From Nocardioides sp. YIM 152315 (GTDB lineage: Bacteria > Actinomycetota > Actinomycetes > Propionibacteriales > Nocardioidaceae): a stretch of 64,000 nt of DNA. Position numbers and translations under genes: made by a program. Numbering within the stretch: position 1 is the stretch's first letter; the number at the start of each line of letters is the position of its first letter. Location: the NCBI RefSeq assembly GCF_029210375.1, contig NZ_JARGER010000048.1, positions 1 through 64,000 on the forward strand, in the 5' to 3' direction. Positions 29,323-38,026 of this stretch are shown here, piece after piece. Under the pieces are notes generated by a model, which worked only from the letters and a program-made list of their open reading frames with translations, did no database searches and was not told where the DNA came from.

Positions 29323-30048
29323 ATGACGACCTTCGCCGACGTGCTGGGAAGCCAGCTGCGACAGGACCCGGGCCGGCCACTGGTGACCTTCTACGACGAC
29401 GCGACCGGCGAGCGGGTCGAGCTCTCGGTCACCACGTACGCGAACTGGGTGGCGAAGGTCTCGTCGCTGCTGGCCGACGAGCACGACCTCGAGCGCGGGC
29501 AGCGGCTGTGCCTCGACCTGCCGCCGCACTGGCTGGGACCGGTGTTCCTGGGCGCCGCGTGGACGGTCGGACTGACGCTGGTCGGCCCCGACGACACCGG
29601 GGCGGACGCTGTCGTGTGCGGGCCGGACACCCTGGCGACCTGGGCGCCGCGCGCGGACGAGATCCACGTCCTGGCGTGCTCGCTGCTGCCGCTCGGGGTC
29701 CGGTTCGCCGACCCGGTGCCGCCGGGGGTGCACGACGTCGGTGCCGAGGTCTGGTCGCAGCCGGACGCGTTCGCGCCGTGGGACCCGCCCACCGGCGCCG
29801 ACCTCGCGACCGCGGGCGGGTACGGCGAGCGCGGTCACGCCGAGGTGTGGACGGCGGCCGCCGCCGGGAGCATCGTCACCGACGGCGGCCGCCTCCTCTC
29901 GGAGGCGAACCCGGCTTCCCCACCAGGACTCGCCACCTTCACCGAGCCGCTCAGCAAGGGCGGCTCGCTGGTGCTGGTCGTCCACTCCGGCCCGGAGCGG
30001 CTCGCCGCGACGTACGCGGCGGAGCGCGCCACGGCCCGCTTCCCTTGA
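29323..30048 (+). CDS. TIGR03089 family protein
   Basis: The 241-residue protein fits TIGR03089, a family of actinobacterial proteins that look like a shortened AMP-binding enzyme N-terminus (RPLVTFYDDATGERVELSVTTYANWVAK, then SLLADEHDLERGQRLCLDLP). It lacks the adenylate-forming core motifs, so it is probably not a CoA ligase. In M. tuberculosis the counterpart Rv3268 sits next to an LCP protein. The 180 bases before it hold a small hairpin (GTGCGC/GCGCAC near 29176) and nothing else I can identify. Confidence 0.8.
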   Translation: MTTFADVLGSQLRQDPGRPLVTFYDDATGERVELSVTTYANWVAKVSSLLADEHDLERGQRLCLDLPPHWLGPVFLGAAWTVGLTLVGPDDTGADAVVCGPDTLATWAPRADEIHVLACSLLPLGVRFADPVPPGVHDVGAEVWSQPDAFAPWDPPTGADLATAGGYGERGHAEVWTAAAAGSIVTDGGRLLSEANPASPPGLATFTEPLSKGGSLVLVVHSGPERLAATYAAERATARFP

Positions 30049-30080
30049 GAGGCGCACAGCACCACGTCTGATCACCGGCG

Positions 30081-32897
30081 TCACCCGGCCAGGTCGTAGC
30101 CCCCCATCCCCTGTGCGAGGTAGCGCGGCTTCGCGAAGCCCTTCCTCGTGGCGCGGATCAGGTAGAGCGCGCCCGACGACTCGCGGCGGACGACGAGGTC
30201 CGCGTGGCCACGCAGGCCGATGTCGCTGATGCCGATCACCCAGTCGTACGGCGTGAGGTCCACGCCGACCGAGCGGCCCCTGGTGAGGCCGCCCGGGCCG
30301 TTGCCGGGGTAGAGCAGCGTGCGCTTCCCCGACCGGAAGAGCGAGTCCGGGGCGCCGTCGCCGTTCCAGCGTCCGACCGCGACCTGCGCGGTGGCGTCGA
30401 TCGCGCTGTGCGCCACGTATCCGGCGCGCAGCCCGTCGACCCCGTTGCCGGGGTAGATCCGGATCGCGCCGCCCGCGGGCTGGCCCATCAGGTCCGGCCA
30501 GCCGTCGCCGGTCATGTCGCCGACCGCGGCCAGCAGGCTCACCGAGCCGAAGCCGGTGCCGAGGACGATCGGGGCCCCGAAGTGGCCCGCACCGTCGCCG
30601 CGGCGCAGCTCGAGGACGCCGCCGGTGGTGCGGGAGACGAGGTCGCCGACGCCGTCCCGGTCCCAGTCACCGGCGTTGAGCAGCGCGTCGGCGTCGTCGA
30701 GCACGAGGCCGGTGTCGATGGGGGCCAGCATCTCGGTGCCTCCGGCGTTGCCGATCACGCGGATCGACCCCCGCGACCGGACGACGACGTCGGGTCGGCC
30801 GTTGCGGACCAGCTGGGCGACGCCGATGACGCGGCCGGACCGGGCGAAGACCCGCAGCGGGCCGTGGGCGTGGCCGAAGGTGCCGTCGCCGCGGCCCGGG
30901 AGCACCCGGCCCACGCCGTTGCGCTTGAGCCGGACGAAGAGGTCGTCGGCGCCGTCGCCGGTGAAGTCGCCGAGGCCGCTGATGCTGGCGTACCGCTGCC
31001 ACGCCCCCGCGAGCTTGACGGGCGTGCCGAAGCGGCCGTGGGCGGCACCCGGGAGCAGCCACAGCCGCCCGGCACGGTTGCGTGCGAGCAGGTCACGACG
31101 ACCGTCGTCGGTGACGTCTCCGATGCCGGTCATCAGGTTGAAGCGGGAGCCGTCGACCTTGGTCTTGCGCACGACGAACCGGCCGTGGCGCACCCCGAGC
31201 AGCGTGTCGACGCGGCCCGTCCGCGTCGCGCGGGCGACCAGGTCGTTGCGGCCGTCTCCGTTGAGGTCGCCGGCGGGAGTGACCAGGTCGCGTCCGGCGA
31301 GCCGCCGGATCGCCCGCCCCTCGGGCGCCGCGAAGGTGCCCGCGTCGGTGCCCGGACGCACCACCGCCACCCCGCTCCTGCGCTGGACGACGAGGTCGGC
31401 GACGCCGTCGCGGGTCAGGTCCGGGGAGACGACCGTGCGTTGCCGTGCCTTGATCCCGGTGGCGGCGGCGACCGGCTTGCGGAAGCGGGTCAGACCACCG
31501 GTCGGCAGCACGAACACGCGCCCGTCGGCCGCCCGGCGTGCGACCAGGTCCGGGTGCGGAGTCGCCGCGAGGTCCGACTCGAGCTCGCGTCCGGCCCAGC
31601 CCCGCTGCGCCTCGGCCGCGATCCTGCGGATGTCGGGGAGCCGGGCATAGAGGTACTTCCCCGGGCACGCGGTGGCGCCGGCGTCGCGGTGACCGTTGAT
31701 CGCCGGGAACGTGCGGGAGCCGACGACCTGTCGCGACGACGAGGCGTCGACGCCGTGCAGTGACAGCTTCCAGGCGAAGAGCGCGCCGTACGCCTCGACC
31801 ATCGCGTTCGAGGGCCGGGCGGTCTCGTAGTTGCCGATCGCCGACATCGCGAACGAGTAGTCGTTGTAGTGCAGCGTGTGCGCGCCGACCACCGGCCGGT
31901 CGACGCCGCCGTACCGACCCTCCCAGATCCGTCCGAACCGGTCGACGAGGAAGTTGTAGCCGATGTCCGACCAGCCGCGGCTCTGCGTGTGGTAGGCGTA
32001 GATGCTGCGGATGATCCCCGGCACCTCGTCGCGGCTGTAGTCGTTGGCGTTGACGGTGTGGTGGACGAAGCCCGCGTGCACCTCGAAGTAGTGCAGCGAG
32101 CTCTTCTCGCGCATGCTCTCGTCGGCGCCCCACTGCGCGCGGGAGTAGATCTGGGGGCTCCGGGTGTACGCCGCGCGCGCGGCCGCGCCGACCCGTCGAT
32201 CGCCGCCCGGCGCGCCGCCTGAAGCGGTGTCCAGCGCCGGTCGCTCCACGGCCGTCCGCGCCGTGCGGCCGGGGTCGACGACCGCGAGCCGCAGCCCCGG
32301 TGGCAGGTCGCGGGACTCGGTCCGCACCCGCACCTGGACGTCGTCGACGTCGCCCACCAGCAGCGCGTCGGTGCCGGGGCGGGCGCGCCGCCCCTCGGCG
32401 GAGTCCGGGTCGGGGCCGTGCTCGGCGTCGTACTGCAGGTCCATCCACGACGACCAGTCGGCGCCGGTGCGGGTGCGCACCTGGAGCGAGACCTCGTCCT
32501 CGTCGACCCGTGCGCCGCGCTCCCAGGTCACGCCGACGGCACCGTATCCGACGACGGGCTCGGGCACGCTGGTGACCGCGCGGTGGTCCGCCCGCTCGGC
32601 CGCGAGCATGCCCGCCTTCGTGCGGGCGCGGGCGCGCGACCCCGCGGTGGACGTCAGCGCATACTCCGTCACCTTCGGGTCGACGGCCCGCGCCGGGACC
32701 CGCGACGCGCGGCGTGCCTCGGCCGTGTAGGCGCGCAGCTCGACCGCCGCCTCGGGCGCGACGAAGCCCTCCTGCGGCCGGTCGTGCACGACGTCGAGGC
32801 TGATCACGCTCGCCGCCGGCGTCAGCACCGCGAGCACGGCGCCGAGCGCCAGGACCTGTTGGCAGGCCGTGACGAAGCGGATCTTGCTGGGTGGCAT
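30081..32897 (-). CDS. Secreted N-acetylmuramoyl-L-alanine amidase (PGRP type) with FG-GAP/VCBS-like repeats
   Basis: The enzyme is predicted to cut the bond between muramic acid and the stem peptide of peptidoglycan. The 938-residue precursor has a hydrophobic export signal in the first 35 residues, a linker, then an amidase_2/PGRP domain at about 265-430 with zinc ligands in FVHHTVNANDY, GHRDAGATACPG and the YNFLVDRFGRIWEGRYGG block. From about 460 to the end there are seven or more repeats with DLNGDGRNDLV, DVTDDGRRDLL and DFTGDGADDLF loops, which resemble FG-GAP/VCBS calcium-binding blades of a beta-propeller. I chose the ATG at 32897, preceded by GGAG, over one 60 bases upstream. It probably works on the wall or binds its glycans. 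Confidence 0.92.
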   Translation of the reverse strand: MPPSKIRFVTACQQVLALGAVLAVLTPAASVISLDVVHDRPQEGFVAPEAAVELRAYTAEARRASRVPARAVDPKVTEYALTSTAGSRARARTKAGMLAAERADHRAVTSVPEPVVGYGAVGVTWERGARVDEDEVSLQVRTRTGADWSSWMDLQYDAEHGPDPDSAEGRRARPGTDALLVGDVDDVQVRVRTESRDLPPGLRLAVVDPGRTARTAVERPALDTASGGAPGGDRRVGAAARAAYTRSPQIYSRAQWGADESMREKSSLHYFEVHAGFVHHTVNANDYSRDEVPGIIRSIYAYHTQSRGWSDIGYNFLVDRFGRIWEGRYGGVDRPVVGAHTLHYNDYSFAMSAIGNYETARPSNAMVEAYGALFAWKLSLHGVDASSSRQVVGSRTFPAINGHRDAGATACPGKYLYARLPDIRRIAAEAQRGWAGRELESDLAATPHPDLVARRAADGRVFVLPTGGLTRFRKPVAAATGIKARQRTVVSPDLTRDGVADLVVQRRSGVAVVRPGTDAGTFAAPEGRAIRRLAGRDLVTPAGDLNGDGRNDLVARATRTGRVDTLLGVRHGRFVVRKTKVDGSRFNLMTGIGDVTDDGRRDLLARNRAGRLWLLPGAAHGRFGTPVKLAGAWQRYASISGLGDFTGDGADDLFVRLKRNGVGRVLPGRGDGTFGHAHGPLRVFARSGRVIGVAQLVRNGRPDVVVRSRGSIRVIGNAGGTEMLAPIDTGLVLDDADALLNAGDWDRDGVGDLVSRTTGGVLELRRGDGAGHFGAPIVLGTGFGSVSLLAAVGDMTGDGWPDLMGQPAGGAIRIYPGNGVDGLRAGYVAHSAIDATAQVAVGRWNGDGAPDSLFRSGKRTLLYPGNGPGGLTRGRSVGVDLTPYDWVIGISDIGLRGHADLVVRRESSGALYLIRATRKGFAKPRYLAQGMGGYDLAG

Positions 32898-32921
32898 GAA
32901 GAGGCTGCTCCGGTGCGGGGG

Positions 32922-32952
32922 AAGTTCACACGGGACAGCAACTTTCACACGC
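32922..32952. promoter_or_regulatory. Direct repeats GTGTGAAnnTT upstream of the amidase
   Basis: On the minus strand GTGTGAAAGTT and GTGTGAACTT occur about 18 bases apart, just upstream of the start. A TTGACA box lies further up (33036-33031) without a clear -10. The repeats could be a binding site. Confidence 0.3.
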
Positions 32953-33106
32953 GTCACAGCGGACGCGGAAGGGATCGTGAGTAACTACAAGACTGTAATT
33001 TCCACTCGACACGCCGACGTTCTCGAGAATTGTCAAGAAACTTCAGGCGTGTGATTCACCGGTCGCGCCGAGCCGGCGCCAGCTTCTCGCCGAGTATCTA
33101 GCTCCG

Positions 33107-33883
33107 CTAGATGTCCGCGCCGAGCTCCTCGTCCTCCTGCTCGGTGGCGTCGTCGGTGTCGCCGTCGTACTTGACGTACTTGATGCCGGCGTCGACGTCA
33201 CCGTCGAAGCCCAGCTTGCCGTGCTCGAGCACGATGACCCGGTCGCACATCTTGCGCACCGAGCCGGCGGCGTGGCTGACGTAGACCAGGGTGCGACCGC
33301 TGTCGCGGACCTCCTGCATCCGCTGGAGGCACTTCTTCTTGAAGGGCTTGTCCCCCACGGCGAGCACCTCGTCGGCCAGGAAGATGTCGGAGTCGACGTG
33401 GATGGCGACGGAGAAGCCGAGGCGGGAGTACATGCCGGACGAGTAGTGGCCGACCTCGGTGTCGAGGAAGCGGCCGACGTCGGCGAACTCCACGATCTCG
33501 TCGAACTTCCGCTTGGTCTCCGCCTCGCTCATGCCGAGGATGGCGGCGTTGAGGAAGATGTTGTCGCGGCCGGTGAGCTGCGGGTGGAAGCCGGCGCCGG
33601 TGGCGATCAGGCCGGCGATCCGCCCGCGGGTCAGCACCCTGCCCTGGTCGGGCCGCATGATGCCGTTGACCAGCTTGAGCAGCGTGCTCTTGCCGGAGCC
33701 GTTAAGACCCATCAGACCGATCGACTCGCCCTGCTCGACGGTGAAGGAGACGTCGTCGACGGCCGTGAACGTGTTGCTGACCTGCTGGCGCTTCAGGCGG
33801 GCCATGGCGACCTGCTTGAAGGTGCGGTGGTAGCGGAGCGTGAACTCCTTGGTCACCTGGTCGACGACGATCGACTCGGTCAT
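33107..33883 (-). CDS. Wzt-like polysaccharide export ABC ATPase
   Basis: The 258-residue ATPase has the Walker A loop GLNGSGKST, the signature YSSGMYSRLGF, the Walker B segment IFLADEVLAVGD and the H-loop VYVSH. The wording of the signature and the acidic C-terminal tail match ATPases of the polysaccharide/teichoic acid exporter family (Wzt, TagH, Rv3781). It lacks a long C-terminal carbohydrate-binding domain. The start overlaps the permease stop by one base (TGATG). It powers export of the polymer made by the genes upstream (inference). Confidence 0.93.
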   Translation of the reverse strand: MTESIVVDQVTKEFTLRYHRTFKQVAMARLKRQQVSNTFTAVDDVSFTVEQGESIGLMGLNGSGKSTLLKLVNGIMRPDQGRVLTRGRIAGLIATGAGFHPQLTGRDNIFLNAAILGMSEAETKRKFDEIVEFADVGRFLDTEVGHYSSGMYSRLGFSVAIHVDSDIFLADEVLAVGDKPFKKKCLQRMQEVRDSGRTLVYVSHAAGSVRKMCDRVIVLEHGKLGFDGDVDAGIKYVKYDGDTDDATEQEDEELGADI

Positions 33884-34794
33884 CAGAGGCGCTCCGGGAT
33901 CTTGTTCTCGAGCCGCGAGAAGACGAGCTGCCCGAAGCCCAGGAGCACCAGCGACAGCAGCAGCGCCATGATCCCGCGGGTGAAGAGGTGGTCCGGGAGG
34001 TGCGTGCTGGCGGTCGCAGCGGGATCCTCGGTGCTGCCGACCCAGAAGGCTCGCTGCATGAGCAGCACCGAGCTCGCGAGCGGGTTCGCGAGGTAGATCT
34101 CGGTGTGCCCGTGGAACCGCTGGGCGACGAGGATGTAGGGGTAGATCATCGGGACGCCGAAGCGCACCAGGTTGTTGACGATCTGCACGACGTTCGAGAT
34201 GTCGCGGAAGAAGACGTTGGCGGCGCTGAGCATCAGCGCGCCCGCCATCCCGACCGTGACCGTGATGAGCACCGAGAGCACCAGCGCGACCATGCCGAGC
34301 GGATCGGGCGTCCAGCCGGTCCACACACAGGCGATCGCCAGGATCACGATCTCGGGCAGCACGTGGTACGCCGAGACGAGGACCGCCGCGACCGGGAACA
34401 TCTCCCGGGGCAGCGCCATCTTCTGCACCAGCCCCTTGTTGCGCACCACCGAGCGGGTGCCCGCGCTGAGGCACTCGGTGAAGATGCCGGTGATGATGAT
34501 GCCCGCGAACATGTGGATCGCGAAGTTCTCCACGTTGTCGTGGAGGTTGAGGATGAACCCCATCACGAAGTAGTAGATGAGGAACTGCGACAGCGGGTTG
34601 ATGTAGGACCAGATCATCCCGAGGGCGGAGCCCTGGTAGCGGGCCGCGATCTCGCGGCTGACCAGCAGCCGGAGCAGGTAGCGACGGCGGAAGACCTCGA
34701 AGAGCCCGGTGGTGGCCGACGGGGGCGCGAGCTGGGGCTGGACCCCCTGGCCGCCCGCGTGGCGGGCCTCGCGCCGGTCCGCCACGTGGCTCAT
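33883..34794 (-). CDS. Wzm-like ABC-2 permease for polysaccharide export
   Basis: The 303-residue protein has six membrane helices in the ABC-2 exporter pattern, including LGMIWSYINPLSQFLIYYFV, IHMFAGIIITGIFTECLSAG and the downstream FFRDISNVVQIVNNLVRFG region, which is typical of Wzm/TagG/Rv3783 proteins. It forms the channel for the ATPase encoded next. Its ATG at 34794 overlaps the GlfT-like stop by 4 bases. Confidence 0.93.
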   Translation of the reverse strand: MSHVADRREARHAGGQGVQPQLAPPSATTGLFEVFRRRYLLRLLVSREIAARYQGSALGMIWSYINPLSQFLIYYFVMGFILNLHDNVENFAIHMFAGIIITGIFTECLSAGTRSVVRNKGLVQKMALPREMFPVAAVLVSAYHVLPEIVILAIACVWTGWTPDPLGMVALVLSVLITVTVGMAGALMLSAANVFFRDISNVVQIVNNLVRFGVPMIYPYILVAQRFHGHTEIYLANPLASSVLLMQRAFWVGSTEDPAATASTHLPDHLFTRGIMALLLSLVLLGFGQLVFSRLENKIPERL

Positions 34795-36815
34795 GCCGGG
34801 TCTCCGGGGTCCCCGGTCCAGGGACGGAAGGTCTCCTCCCACGCCTCCGGAGATGTGATCTGCGGCAGCTTGGCGCGGTACTCGGCCGAGAGCTCGGGCC
34901 ACCGGCGGTAGAGCTCCAGGTGCAGCTGCACGATGCGGCGCGCCTGGTCGCGGAACAGCTCGGGGTCGCGCGTATAGAGGGCGGCCGCGGTCTGGTCGGG
35001 CATCGACACGATCGCGGAGTCGTAGCGCGCGAGGCGGTACCAGCGGGCGTCCATCGCGGCGATCTCGGTCTCGGGGAAGTCCCGCGACAGCTTGCGCGGC
35101 GGGCGCAGCTGCCGCAGCGGCGCGAGCGCCGCCGTGATCAGCTGGGAGCGGCGGGTCGGCACCTCGAGCTCCTGGTGGGAGCGGCGCGTGGGCTTGCGGC
35201 GTACGGGCGGGAATGCGTCGGGGTCGGCCTGCAGCTGCGCGTCGGAGAACTGCTTGCGGAAGGCGTTGACCTCGGCGAGACGGGTCGGCAGCACCTCGTG
35301 CAGCGTGTCGGGCCCGGCGAGCACCTCCTCGAGCGCCTGCTGGCGCAGCTCGACGGTCGAGTACTGCATCGACACCAGGTGGGCGATGGAGTGGTTGAGG
35401 CTCTCGCGGACCACCCGGCCGCCGTGCGGGTACGGCGAGTGCAGCAGCGCGGAGACCAGCCGGTTGCGCTGGTGGAAGAACGCCTGCCAGTCGAGTGCGT
35501 CGTTCTTGTCGGTCCACGGCACGTGCCACACGGCCGCGCCGGGGAAGGTCACCGTCGGGTAGCCGGCCTTCTTCGCCCGGACGCCGAACTCGCTGTCGTC
35601 CCACTTGATGAAGATCGGCAGGGACAGCCCGATCTCGTCGAGCACGGCCCGCGGGATCAGGCACATGAACCAGCCGTTGAAGTCGACGTCGACGCGCCGG
35701 TGCAGCCAGCGCGTCGAGCGCAGGTTGCGAGCGCCGAAGTCCCACTCGGGTAGCACGTGCTCGGGCGACATCCACCACCAGCGCCAGGTCTGGATGATCT
35801 CGCCGAAGCTGTGCAGTCGGGAGCGCGAGTAGAGGCTGAACATGTGGCCGCCGACGATCGTCGGCCGGCGGGCGAGGTCGCCGAAGGTGACGGCACGCAG
35901 CAGGCTCTCGGGCTCGCAGACGACGTCGTCGTCCATCATCAGTGCGTACGTCGAGACGCCGGCGCGCACGGTCTCGAGCTGCCCGCGGGCGTAGCCGCCG
36001 GAGCCGCCGAGGTTGCCCTGCTCGATGATCCGCAGCCTGCCCTCGAGTACCTTCTCGGCGGCCGGGAAGTCCGCGGAGTCGACGACCTTCCTGGTCCCCT
36101 GCTCCATGACGAGCACCTCGTCGAGCAGCGCCAGCACGTCGTCGTCGGCGCCGAGCTGGGCGAGGAGCTTCGCACAGAAGTCGGGCCGGTTCATCGTGGT
36201 GATCGCGACCGCGACCGTGCCGGACTCGGCGCGGTCGGCGGGCACCTCGGCGTCCCAGGTCGCGTTGACGACGACGTCGTGGTCGCCGGCGGCGACGTCG
36301 TACCAGTACCAGCCACCGTCGGCGAAGGGGCCCAGCGGGAGCTCGAACACGAAGGTGCCGGTGTCGCCGTCGTCGACCTGGCGGGCGTCGACGCGCTGGG
36401 ACCGGCCGTTGGCCATGGACTTGTAGACGGTGACGCCCGCACCGCGACCCCGCAGCTCGACGGTGAGCCGGACGGTGTCGACGACCGTCCAGCGCCGCCA
36501 GTAGGACGCCGGGAACGCATTGAAGTAGCTGCCGAACGACAGGCGGTCGCCCTGGAGGACGCGGACCGCGTGACGGTCGACGATCTGGTCGGGGTGGATG
36601 GTCTCCCCCGAGCTCACGGCCTGCCGCAGCGACGCCCAGTTGAGCTCCTTGGCGGCCTTGTTGCCGCCCACGGCGTACTTGTCCGCGTCGAGGACGGCCG
36701 CGTCGGGGTCGACGTACAGCGGCAGGACGTCGACGTCGCGGTCGAGCGGCATGATCTGCCGCTGCAGGACGCGACGCACGCTGCCAGTGGTCGGGCCGCT
36801 GGTGGAGTTGTTCAT
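34791..36815 (-). CDS. GlfT2-like galactofuranosyltransferase
   Basis: The 674-residue protein has an N-terminal beta-sandwich region, a central GT-A domain beginning VAVAITTMNRPDFCAKLLAQ, the metal motif LMMDDDVVCEP near residue 295, then the FIKWDDSEFGVRAKKAGYPTV block with the catalytic aspartate pair, and a helical C-terminus. This is the layout of mycobacterial GlfT2, which alternates 1,5 and 1,6 linkages when building galactan from UDP-galactofuranose. The UDP-galactopyranose mutase gene directly upstream strongly supports the donor. The exact linkages are inference. Confidence 0.92.
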   Translation of the reverse strand: MNNSTSGPTTGSVRRVLQRQIMPLDRDVDVLPLYVDPDAAVLDADKYAVGGNKAAKELNWASLRQAVSSGETIHPDQIVDRHAVRVLQGDRLSFGSYFNAFPASYWRRWTVVDTVRLTVELRGRGAGVTVYKSMANGRSQRVDARQVDDGDTGTFVFELPLGPFADGGWYWYDVAAGDHDVVVNATWDAEVPADRAESGTVAVAITTMNRPDFCAKLLAQLGADDDVLALLDEVLVMEQGTRKVVDSADFPAAEKVLEGRLRIIEQGNLGGSGGYARGQLETVRAGVSTYALMMDDDVVCEPESLLRAVTFGDLARRPTIVGGHMFSLYSRSRLHSFGEIIQTWRWWWMSPEHVLPEWDFGARNLRSTRWLHRRVDVDFNGWFMCLIPRAVLDEIGLSLPIFIKWDDSEFGVRAKKAGYPTVTFPGAAVWHVPWTDKNDALDWQAFFHQRNRLVSALLHSPYPHGGRVVRESLNHSIAHLVSMQYSTVELRQQALEEVLAGPDTLHEVLPTRLAEVNAFRKQFSDAQLQADPDAFPPVRRKPTRRSHQELEVPTRRSQLITAALAPLRQLRPPRKLSRDFPETEIAAMDARWYRLARYDSAIVSMPDQTAAALYTRDPELFRDQARRIVQLHLELYRRWPELSAEYRAKLPQITSPEAWEETFRPWTGDPGDPA

Positions 36816-38020
36816 TCGTCGACGCCTCCGCTGGTCAGCGGCGCGCCCTCGGCGAAGTGCGGCCGCAGCTTGTTCTCGAACATCGACAGCGCCGACCCGA
36901 TCGCCATGTGCATGTCGAGGTACTTGTAGGTGCCGAGGCGGCCGCCGAAGAGGACCATCGGCTCCTGCTTCGCGAGCTCGCGGTACCTCAGCAGCTTGGC
37001 CCGGTCCTCGGCGGTGTTGATCGGGTAGTAGGGCTCGTCGCCGTCCTCCGCGAAGCGGGAGTACTCGTGGACGATGACGGTCCTGCCGGGCAGGTGGGTC
37101 TTCTCGCGCTCGGGGTGGAAGTGCTTGAACTCGATGATGCGCGTGAACGGCACTTCCCGGTCGTTGTAGTTGACCACGCCGGTGCCCTGGAAGTCGGCGA
37201 CGTCCTCGACCGACTCCTCGAGGTCGACGGTGCGCCAGGAGAGGCGGCCCTCGGAGTTGCCGAAGTACTCGTCGACGGGCCCCGTGTAGACGATCGGGAC
37301 CTTGCCGACGTACTCGTCGCGTACGTCAAAGAAGTCAGCCTCGAGACGGATCTCGATGTTCGGGTGGTCCGCCATCCGCTCCAGCCACGCGGTGTAGCCG
37401 TCGACCGGCAGCCCCTCGTGGGTGTCGCTGAACCAGCGGTTCTCGAACGTGTAGCGGACCGGCAGCCGGGTGATGATGTCGGCGCTGAGCCTCGTGGGGT
37501 CGGTCTGCCACTGCTTGGCGGTGTAGCCCTTGATGAACGCCTCGTAGAGCGGCCGGCCGATCAGGCTGATCGCCTTCTCCTCGAGGTTGGTCGCGTCCTC
37601 GGTGCGGATCTCGCTCGCCTGCTCGGCGATCAGCGCGCGGGCCTCGTCGGGGGTGTGCGACTTGCCGAAGAACTGGTTGATCAGCCCCAGGTTCATCGGC
37701 AGCGAGTAGACCTGCCCCTGGTACTTCCCGAAGACGCGGTGCTTGTAGTCGGTGAAGTCGGTGAACCGGTTCACGTACTCCCAGACCTTCTCGTTGGAGG
37801 TGTGGAAGAGGTGGGCGCCGTACTTGTGCACCTCGATGCCGGTCTCGGGCTCGCGCTCGGAGTAGGCGTTGCCGCCGAGGTGGTGGCGCCGCTCGAGGAC
37901 CAGCACCCTCAGCCCCAGCTCGGTCGCACACCGCTCCGCGATGGTCAGGCCGAAGAAGCCGGAGCCGACGACGACCAGGTCAGGGCTCGGCTCTGCTGCA
38001 CTTCGCGGAGGGGTCGACAC
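36812..38020 (-). CDS. glf: UDP-galactopyranose mutase
   Basis: Glf is an FAD enzyme that converts UDP-galactopyranose to UDP-galactofuranose. The 402-residue protein has the Rossmann motif VVGSGFFGLTIAERC at the N-terminus, GGNAYSEREPETGIEVHKYGAHLFHT, the substrate lid arginines in the middle, and the closing NTAEDRAKLLRYRELA and GRLGTYKYLDMHMAIGSAL blocks. The GTG at 38020 is the start. It is 6 bases after the second GT2 gene and overlaps the GlfT-like gene by 4 bases, within one operon. Confidence 0.97.
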   Translation of the reverse strand: MSTPPRSAAEPSPDLVVVGSGFFGLTIAERCATELGLRVLVLERRHHLGGNAYSEREPETGIEVHKYGAHLFHTSNEKVWEYVNRFTDFTDYKHRVFGKYQGQVYSLPMNLGLINQFFGKSHTPDEARALIAEQASEIRTEDATNLEEKAISLIGRPLYEAFIKGYTAKQWQTDPTRLSADIITRLPVRYTFENRWFSDTHEGLPVDGYTAWLERMADHPNIEIRLEADFFDVRDEYVGKVPIVYTGPVDEYFGNSEGRLSWRTVDLEESVEDVADFQGTGVVNYNDREVPFTRIIEFKHFHPEREKTHLPGRTVIVHEYSRFAEDGDEPYYPINTAEDRAKLLRYRELAKQEPMVLFGGRLGTYKYLDMHMAIGSALSMFENKLRPHFAEGAPLTSGGVDE

Positions 38021-38026
38021 GGTTGG

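Noticed and set aside
30204..31763. A 519-codon plus-strand frame across the amidase repeats
   Set aside because: It is antisense to the repeats and has no domain; the amidase frame has clear family motifs.
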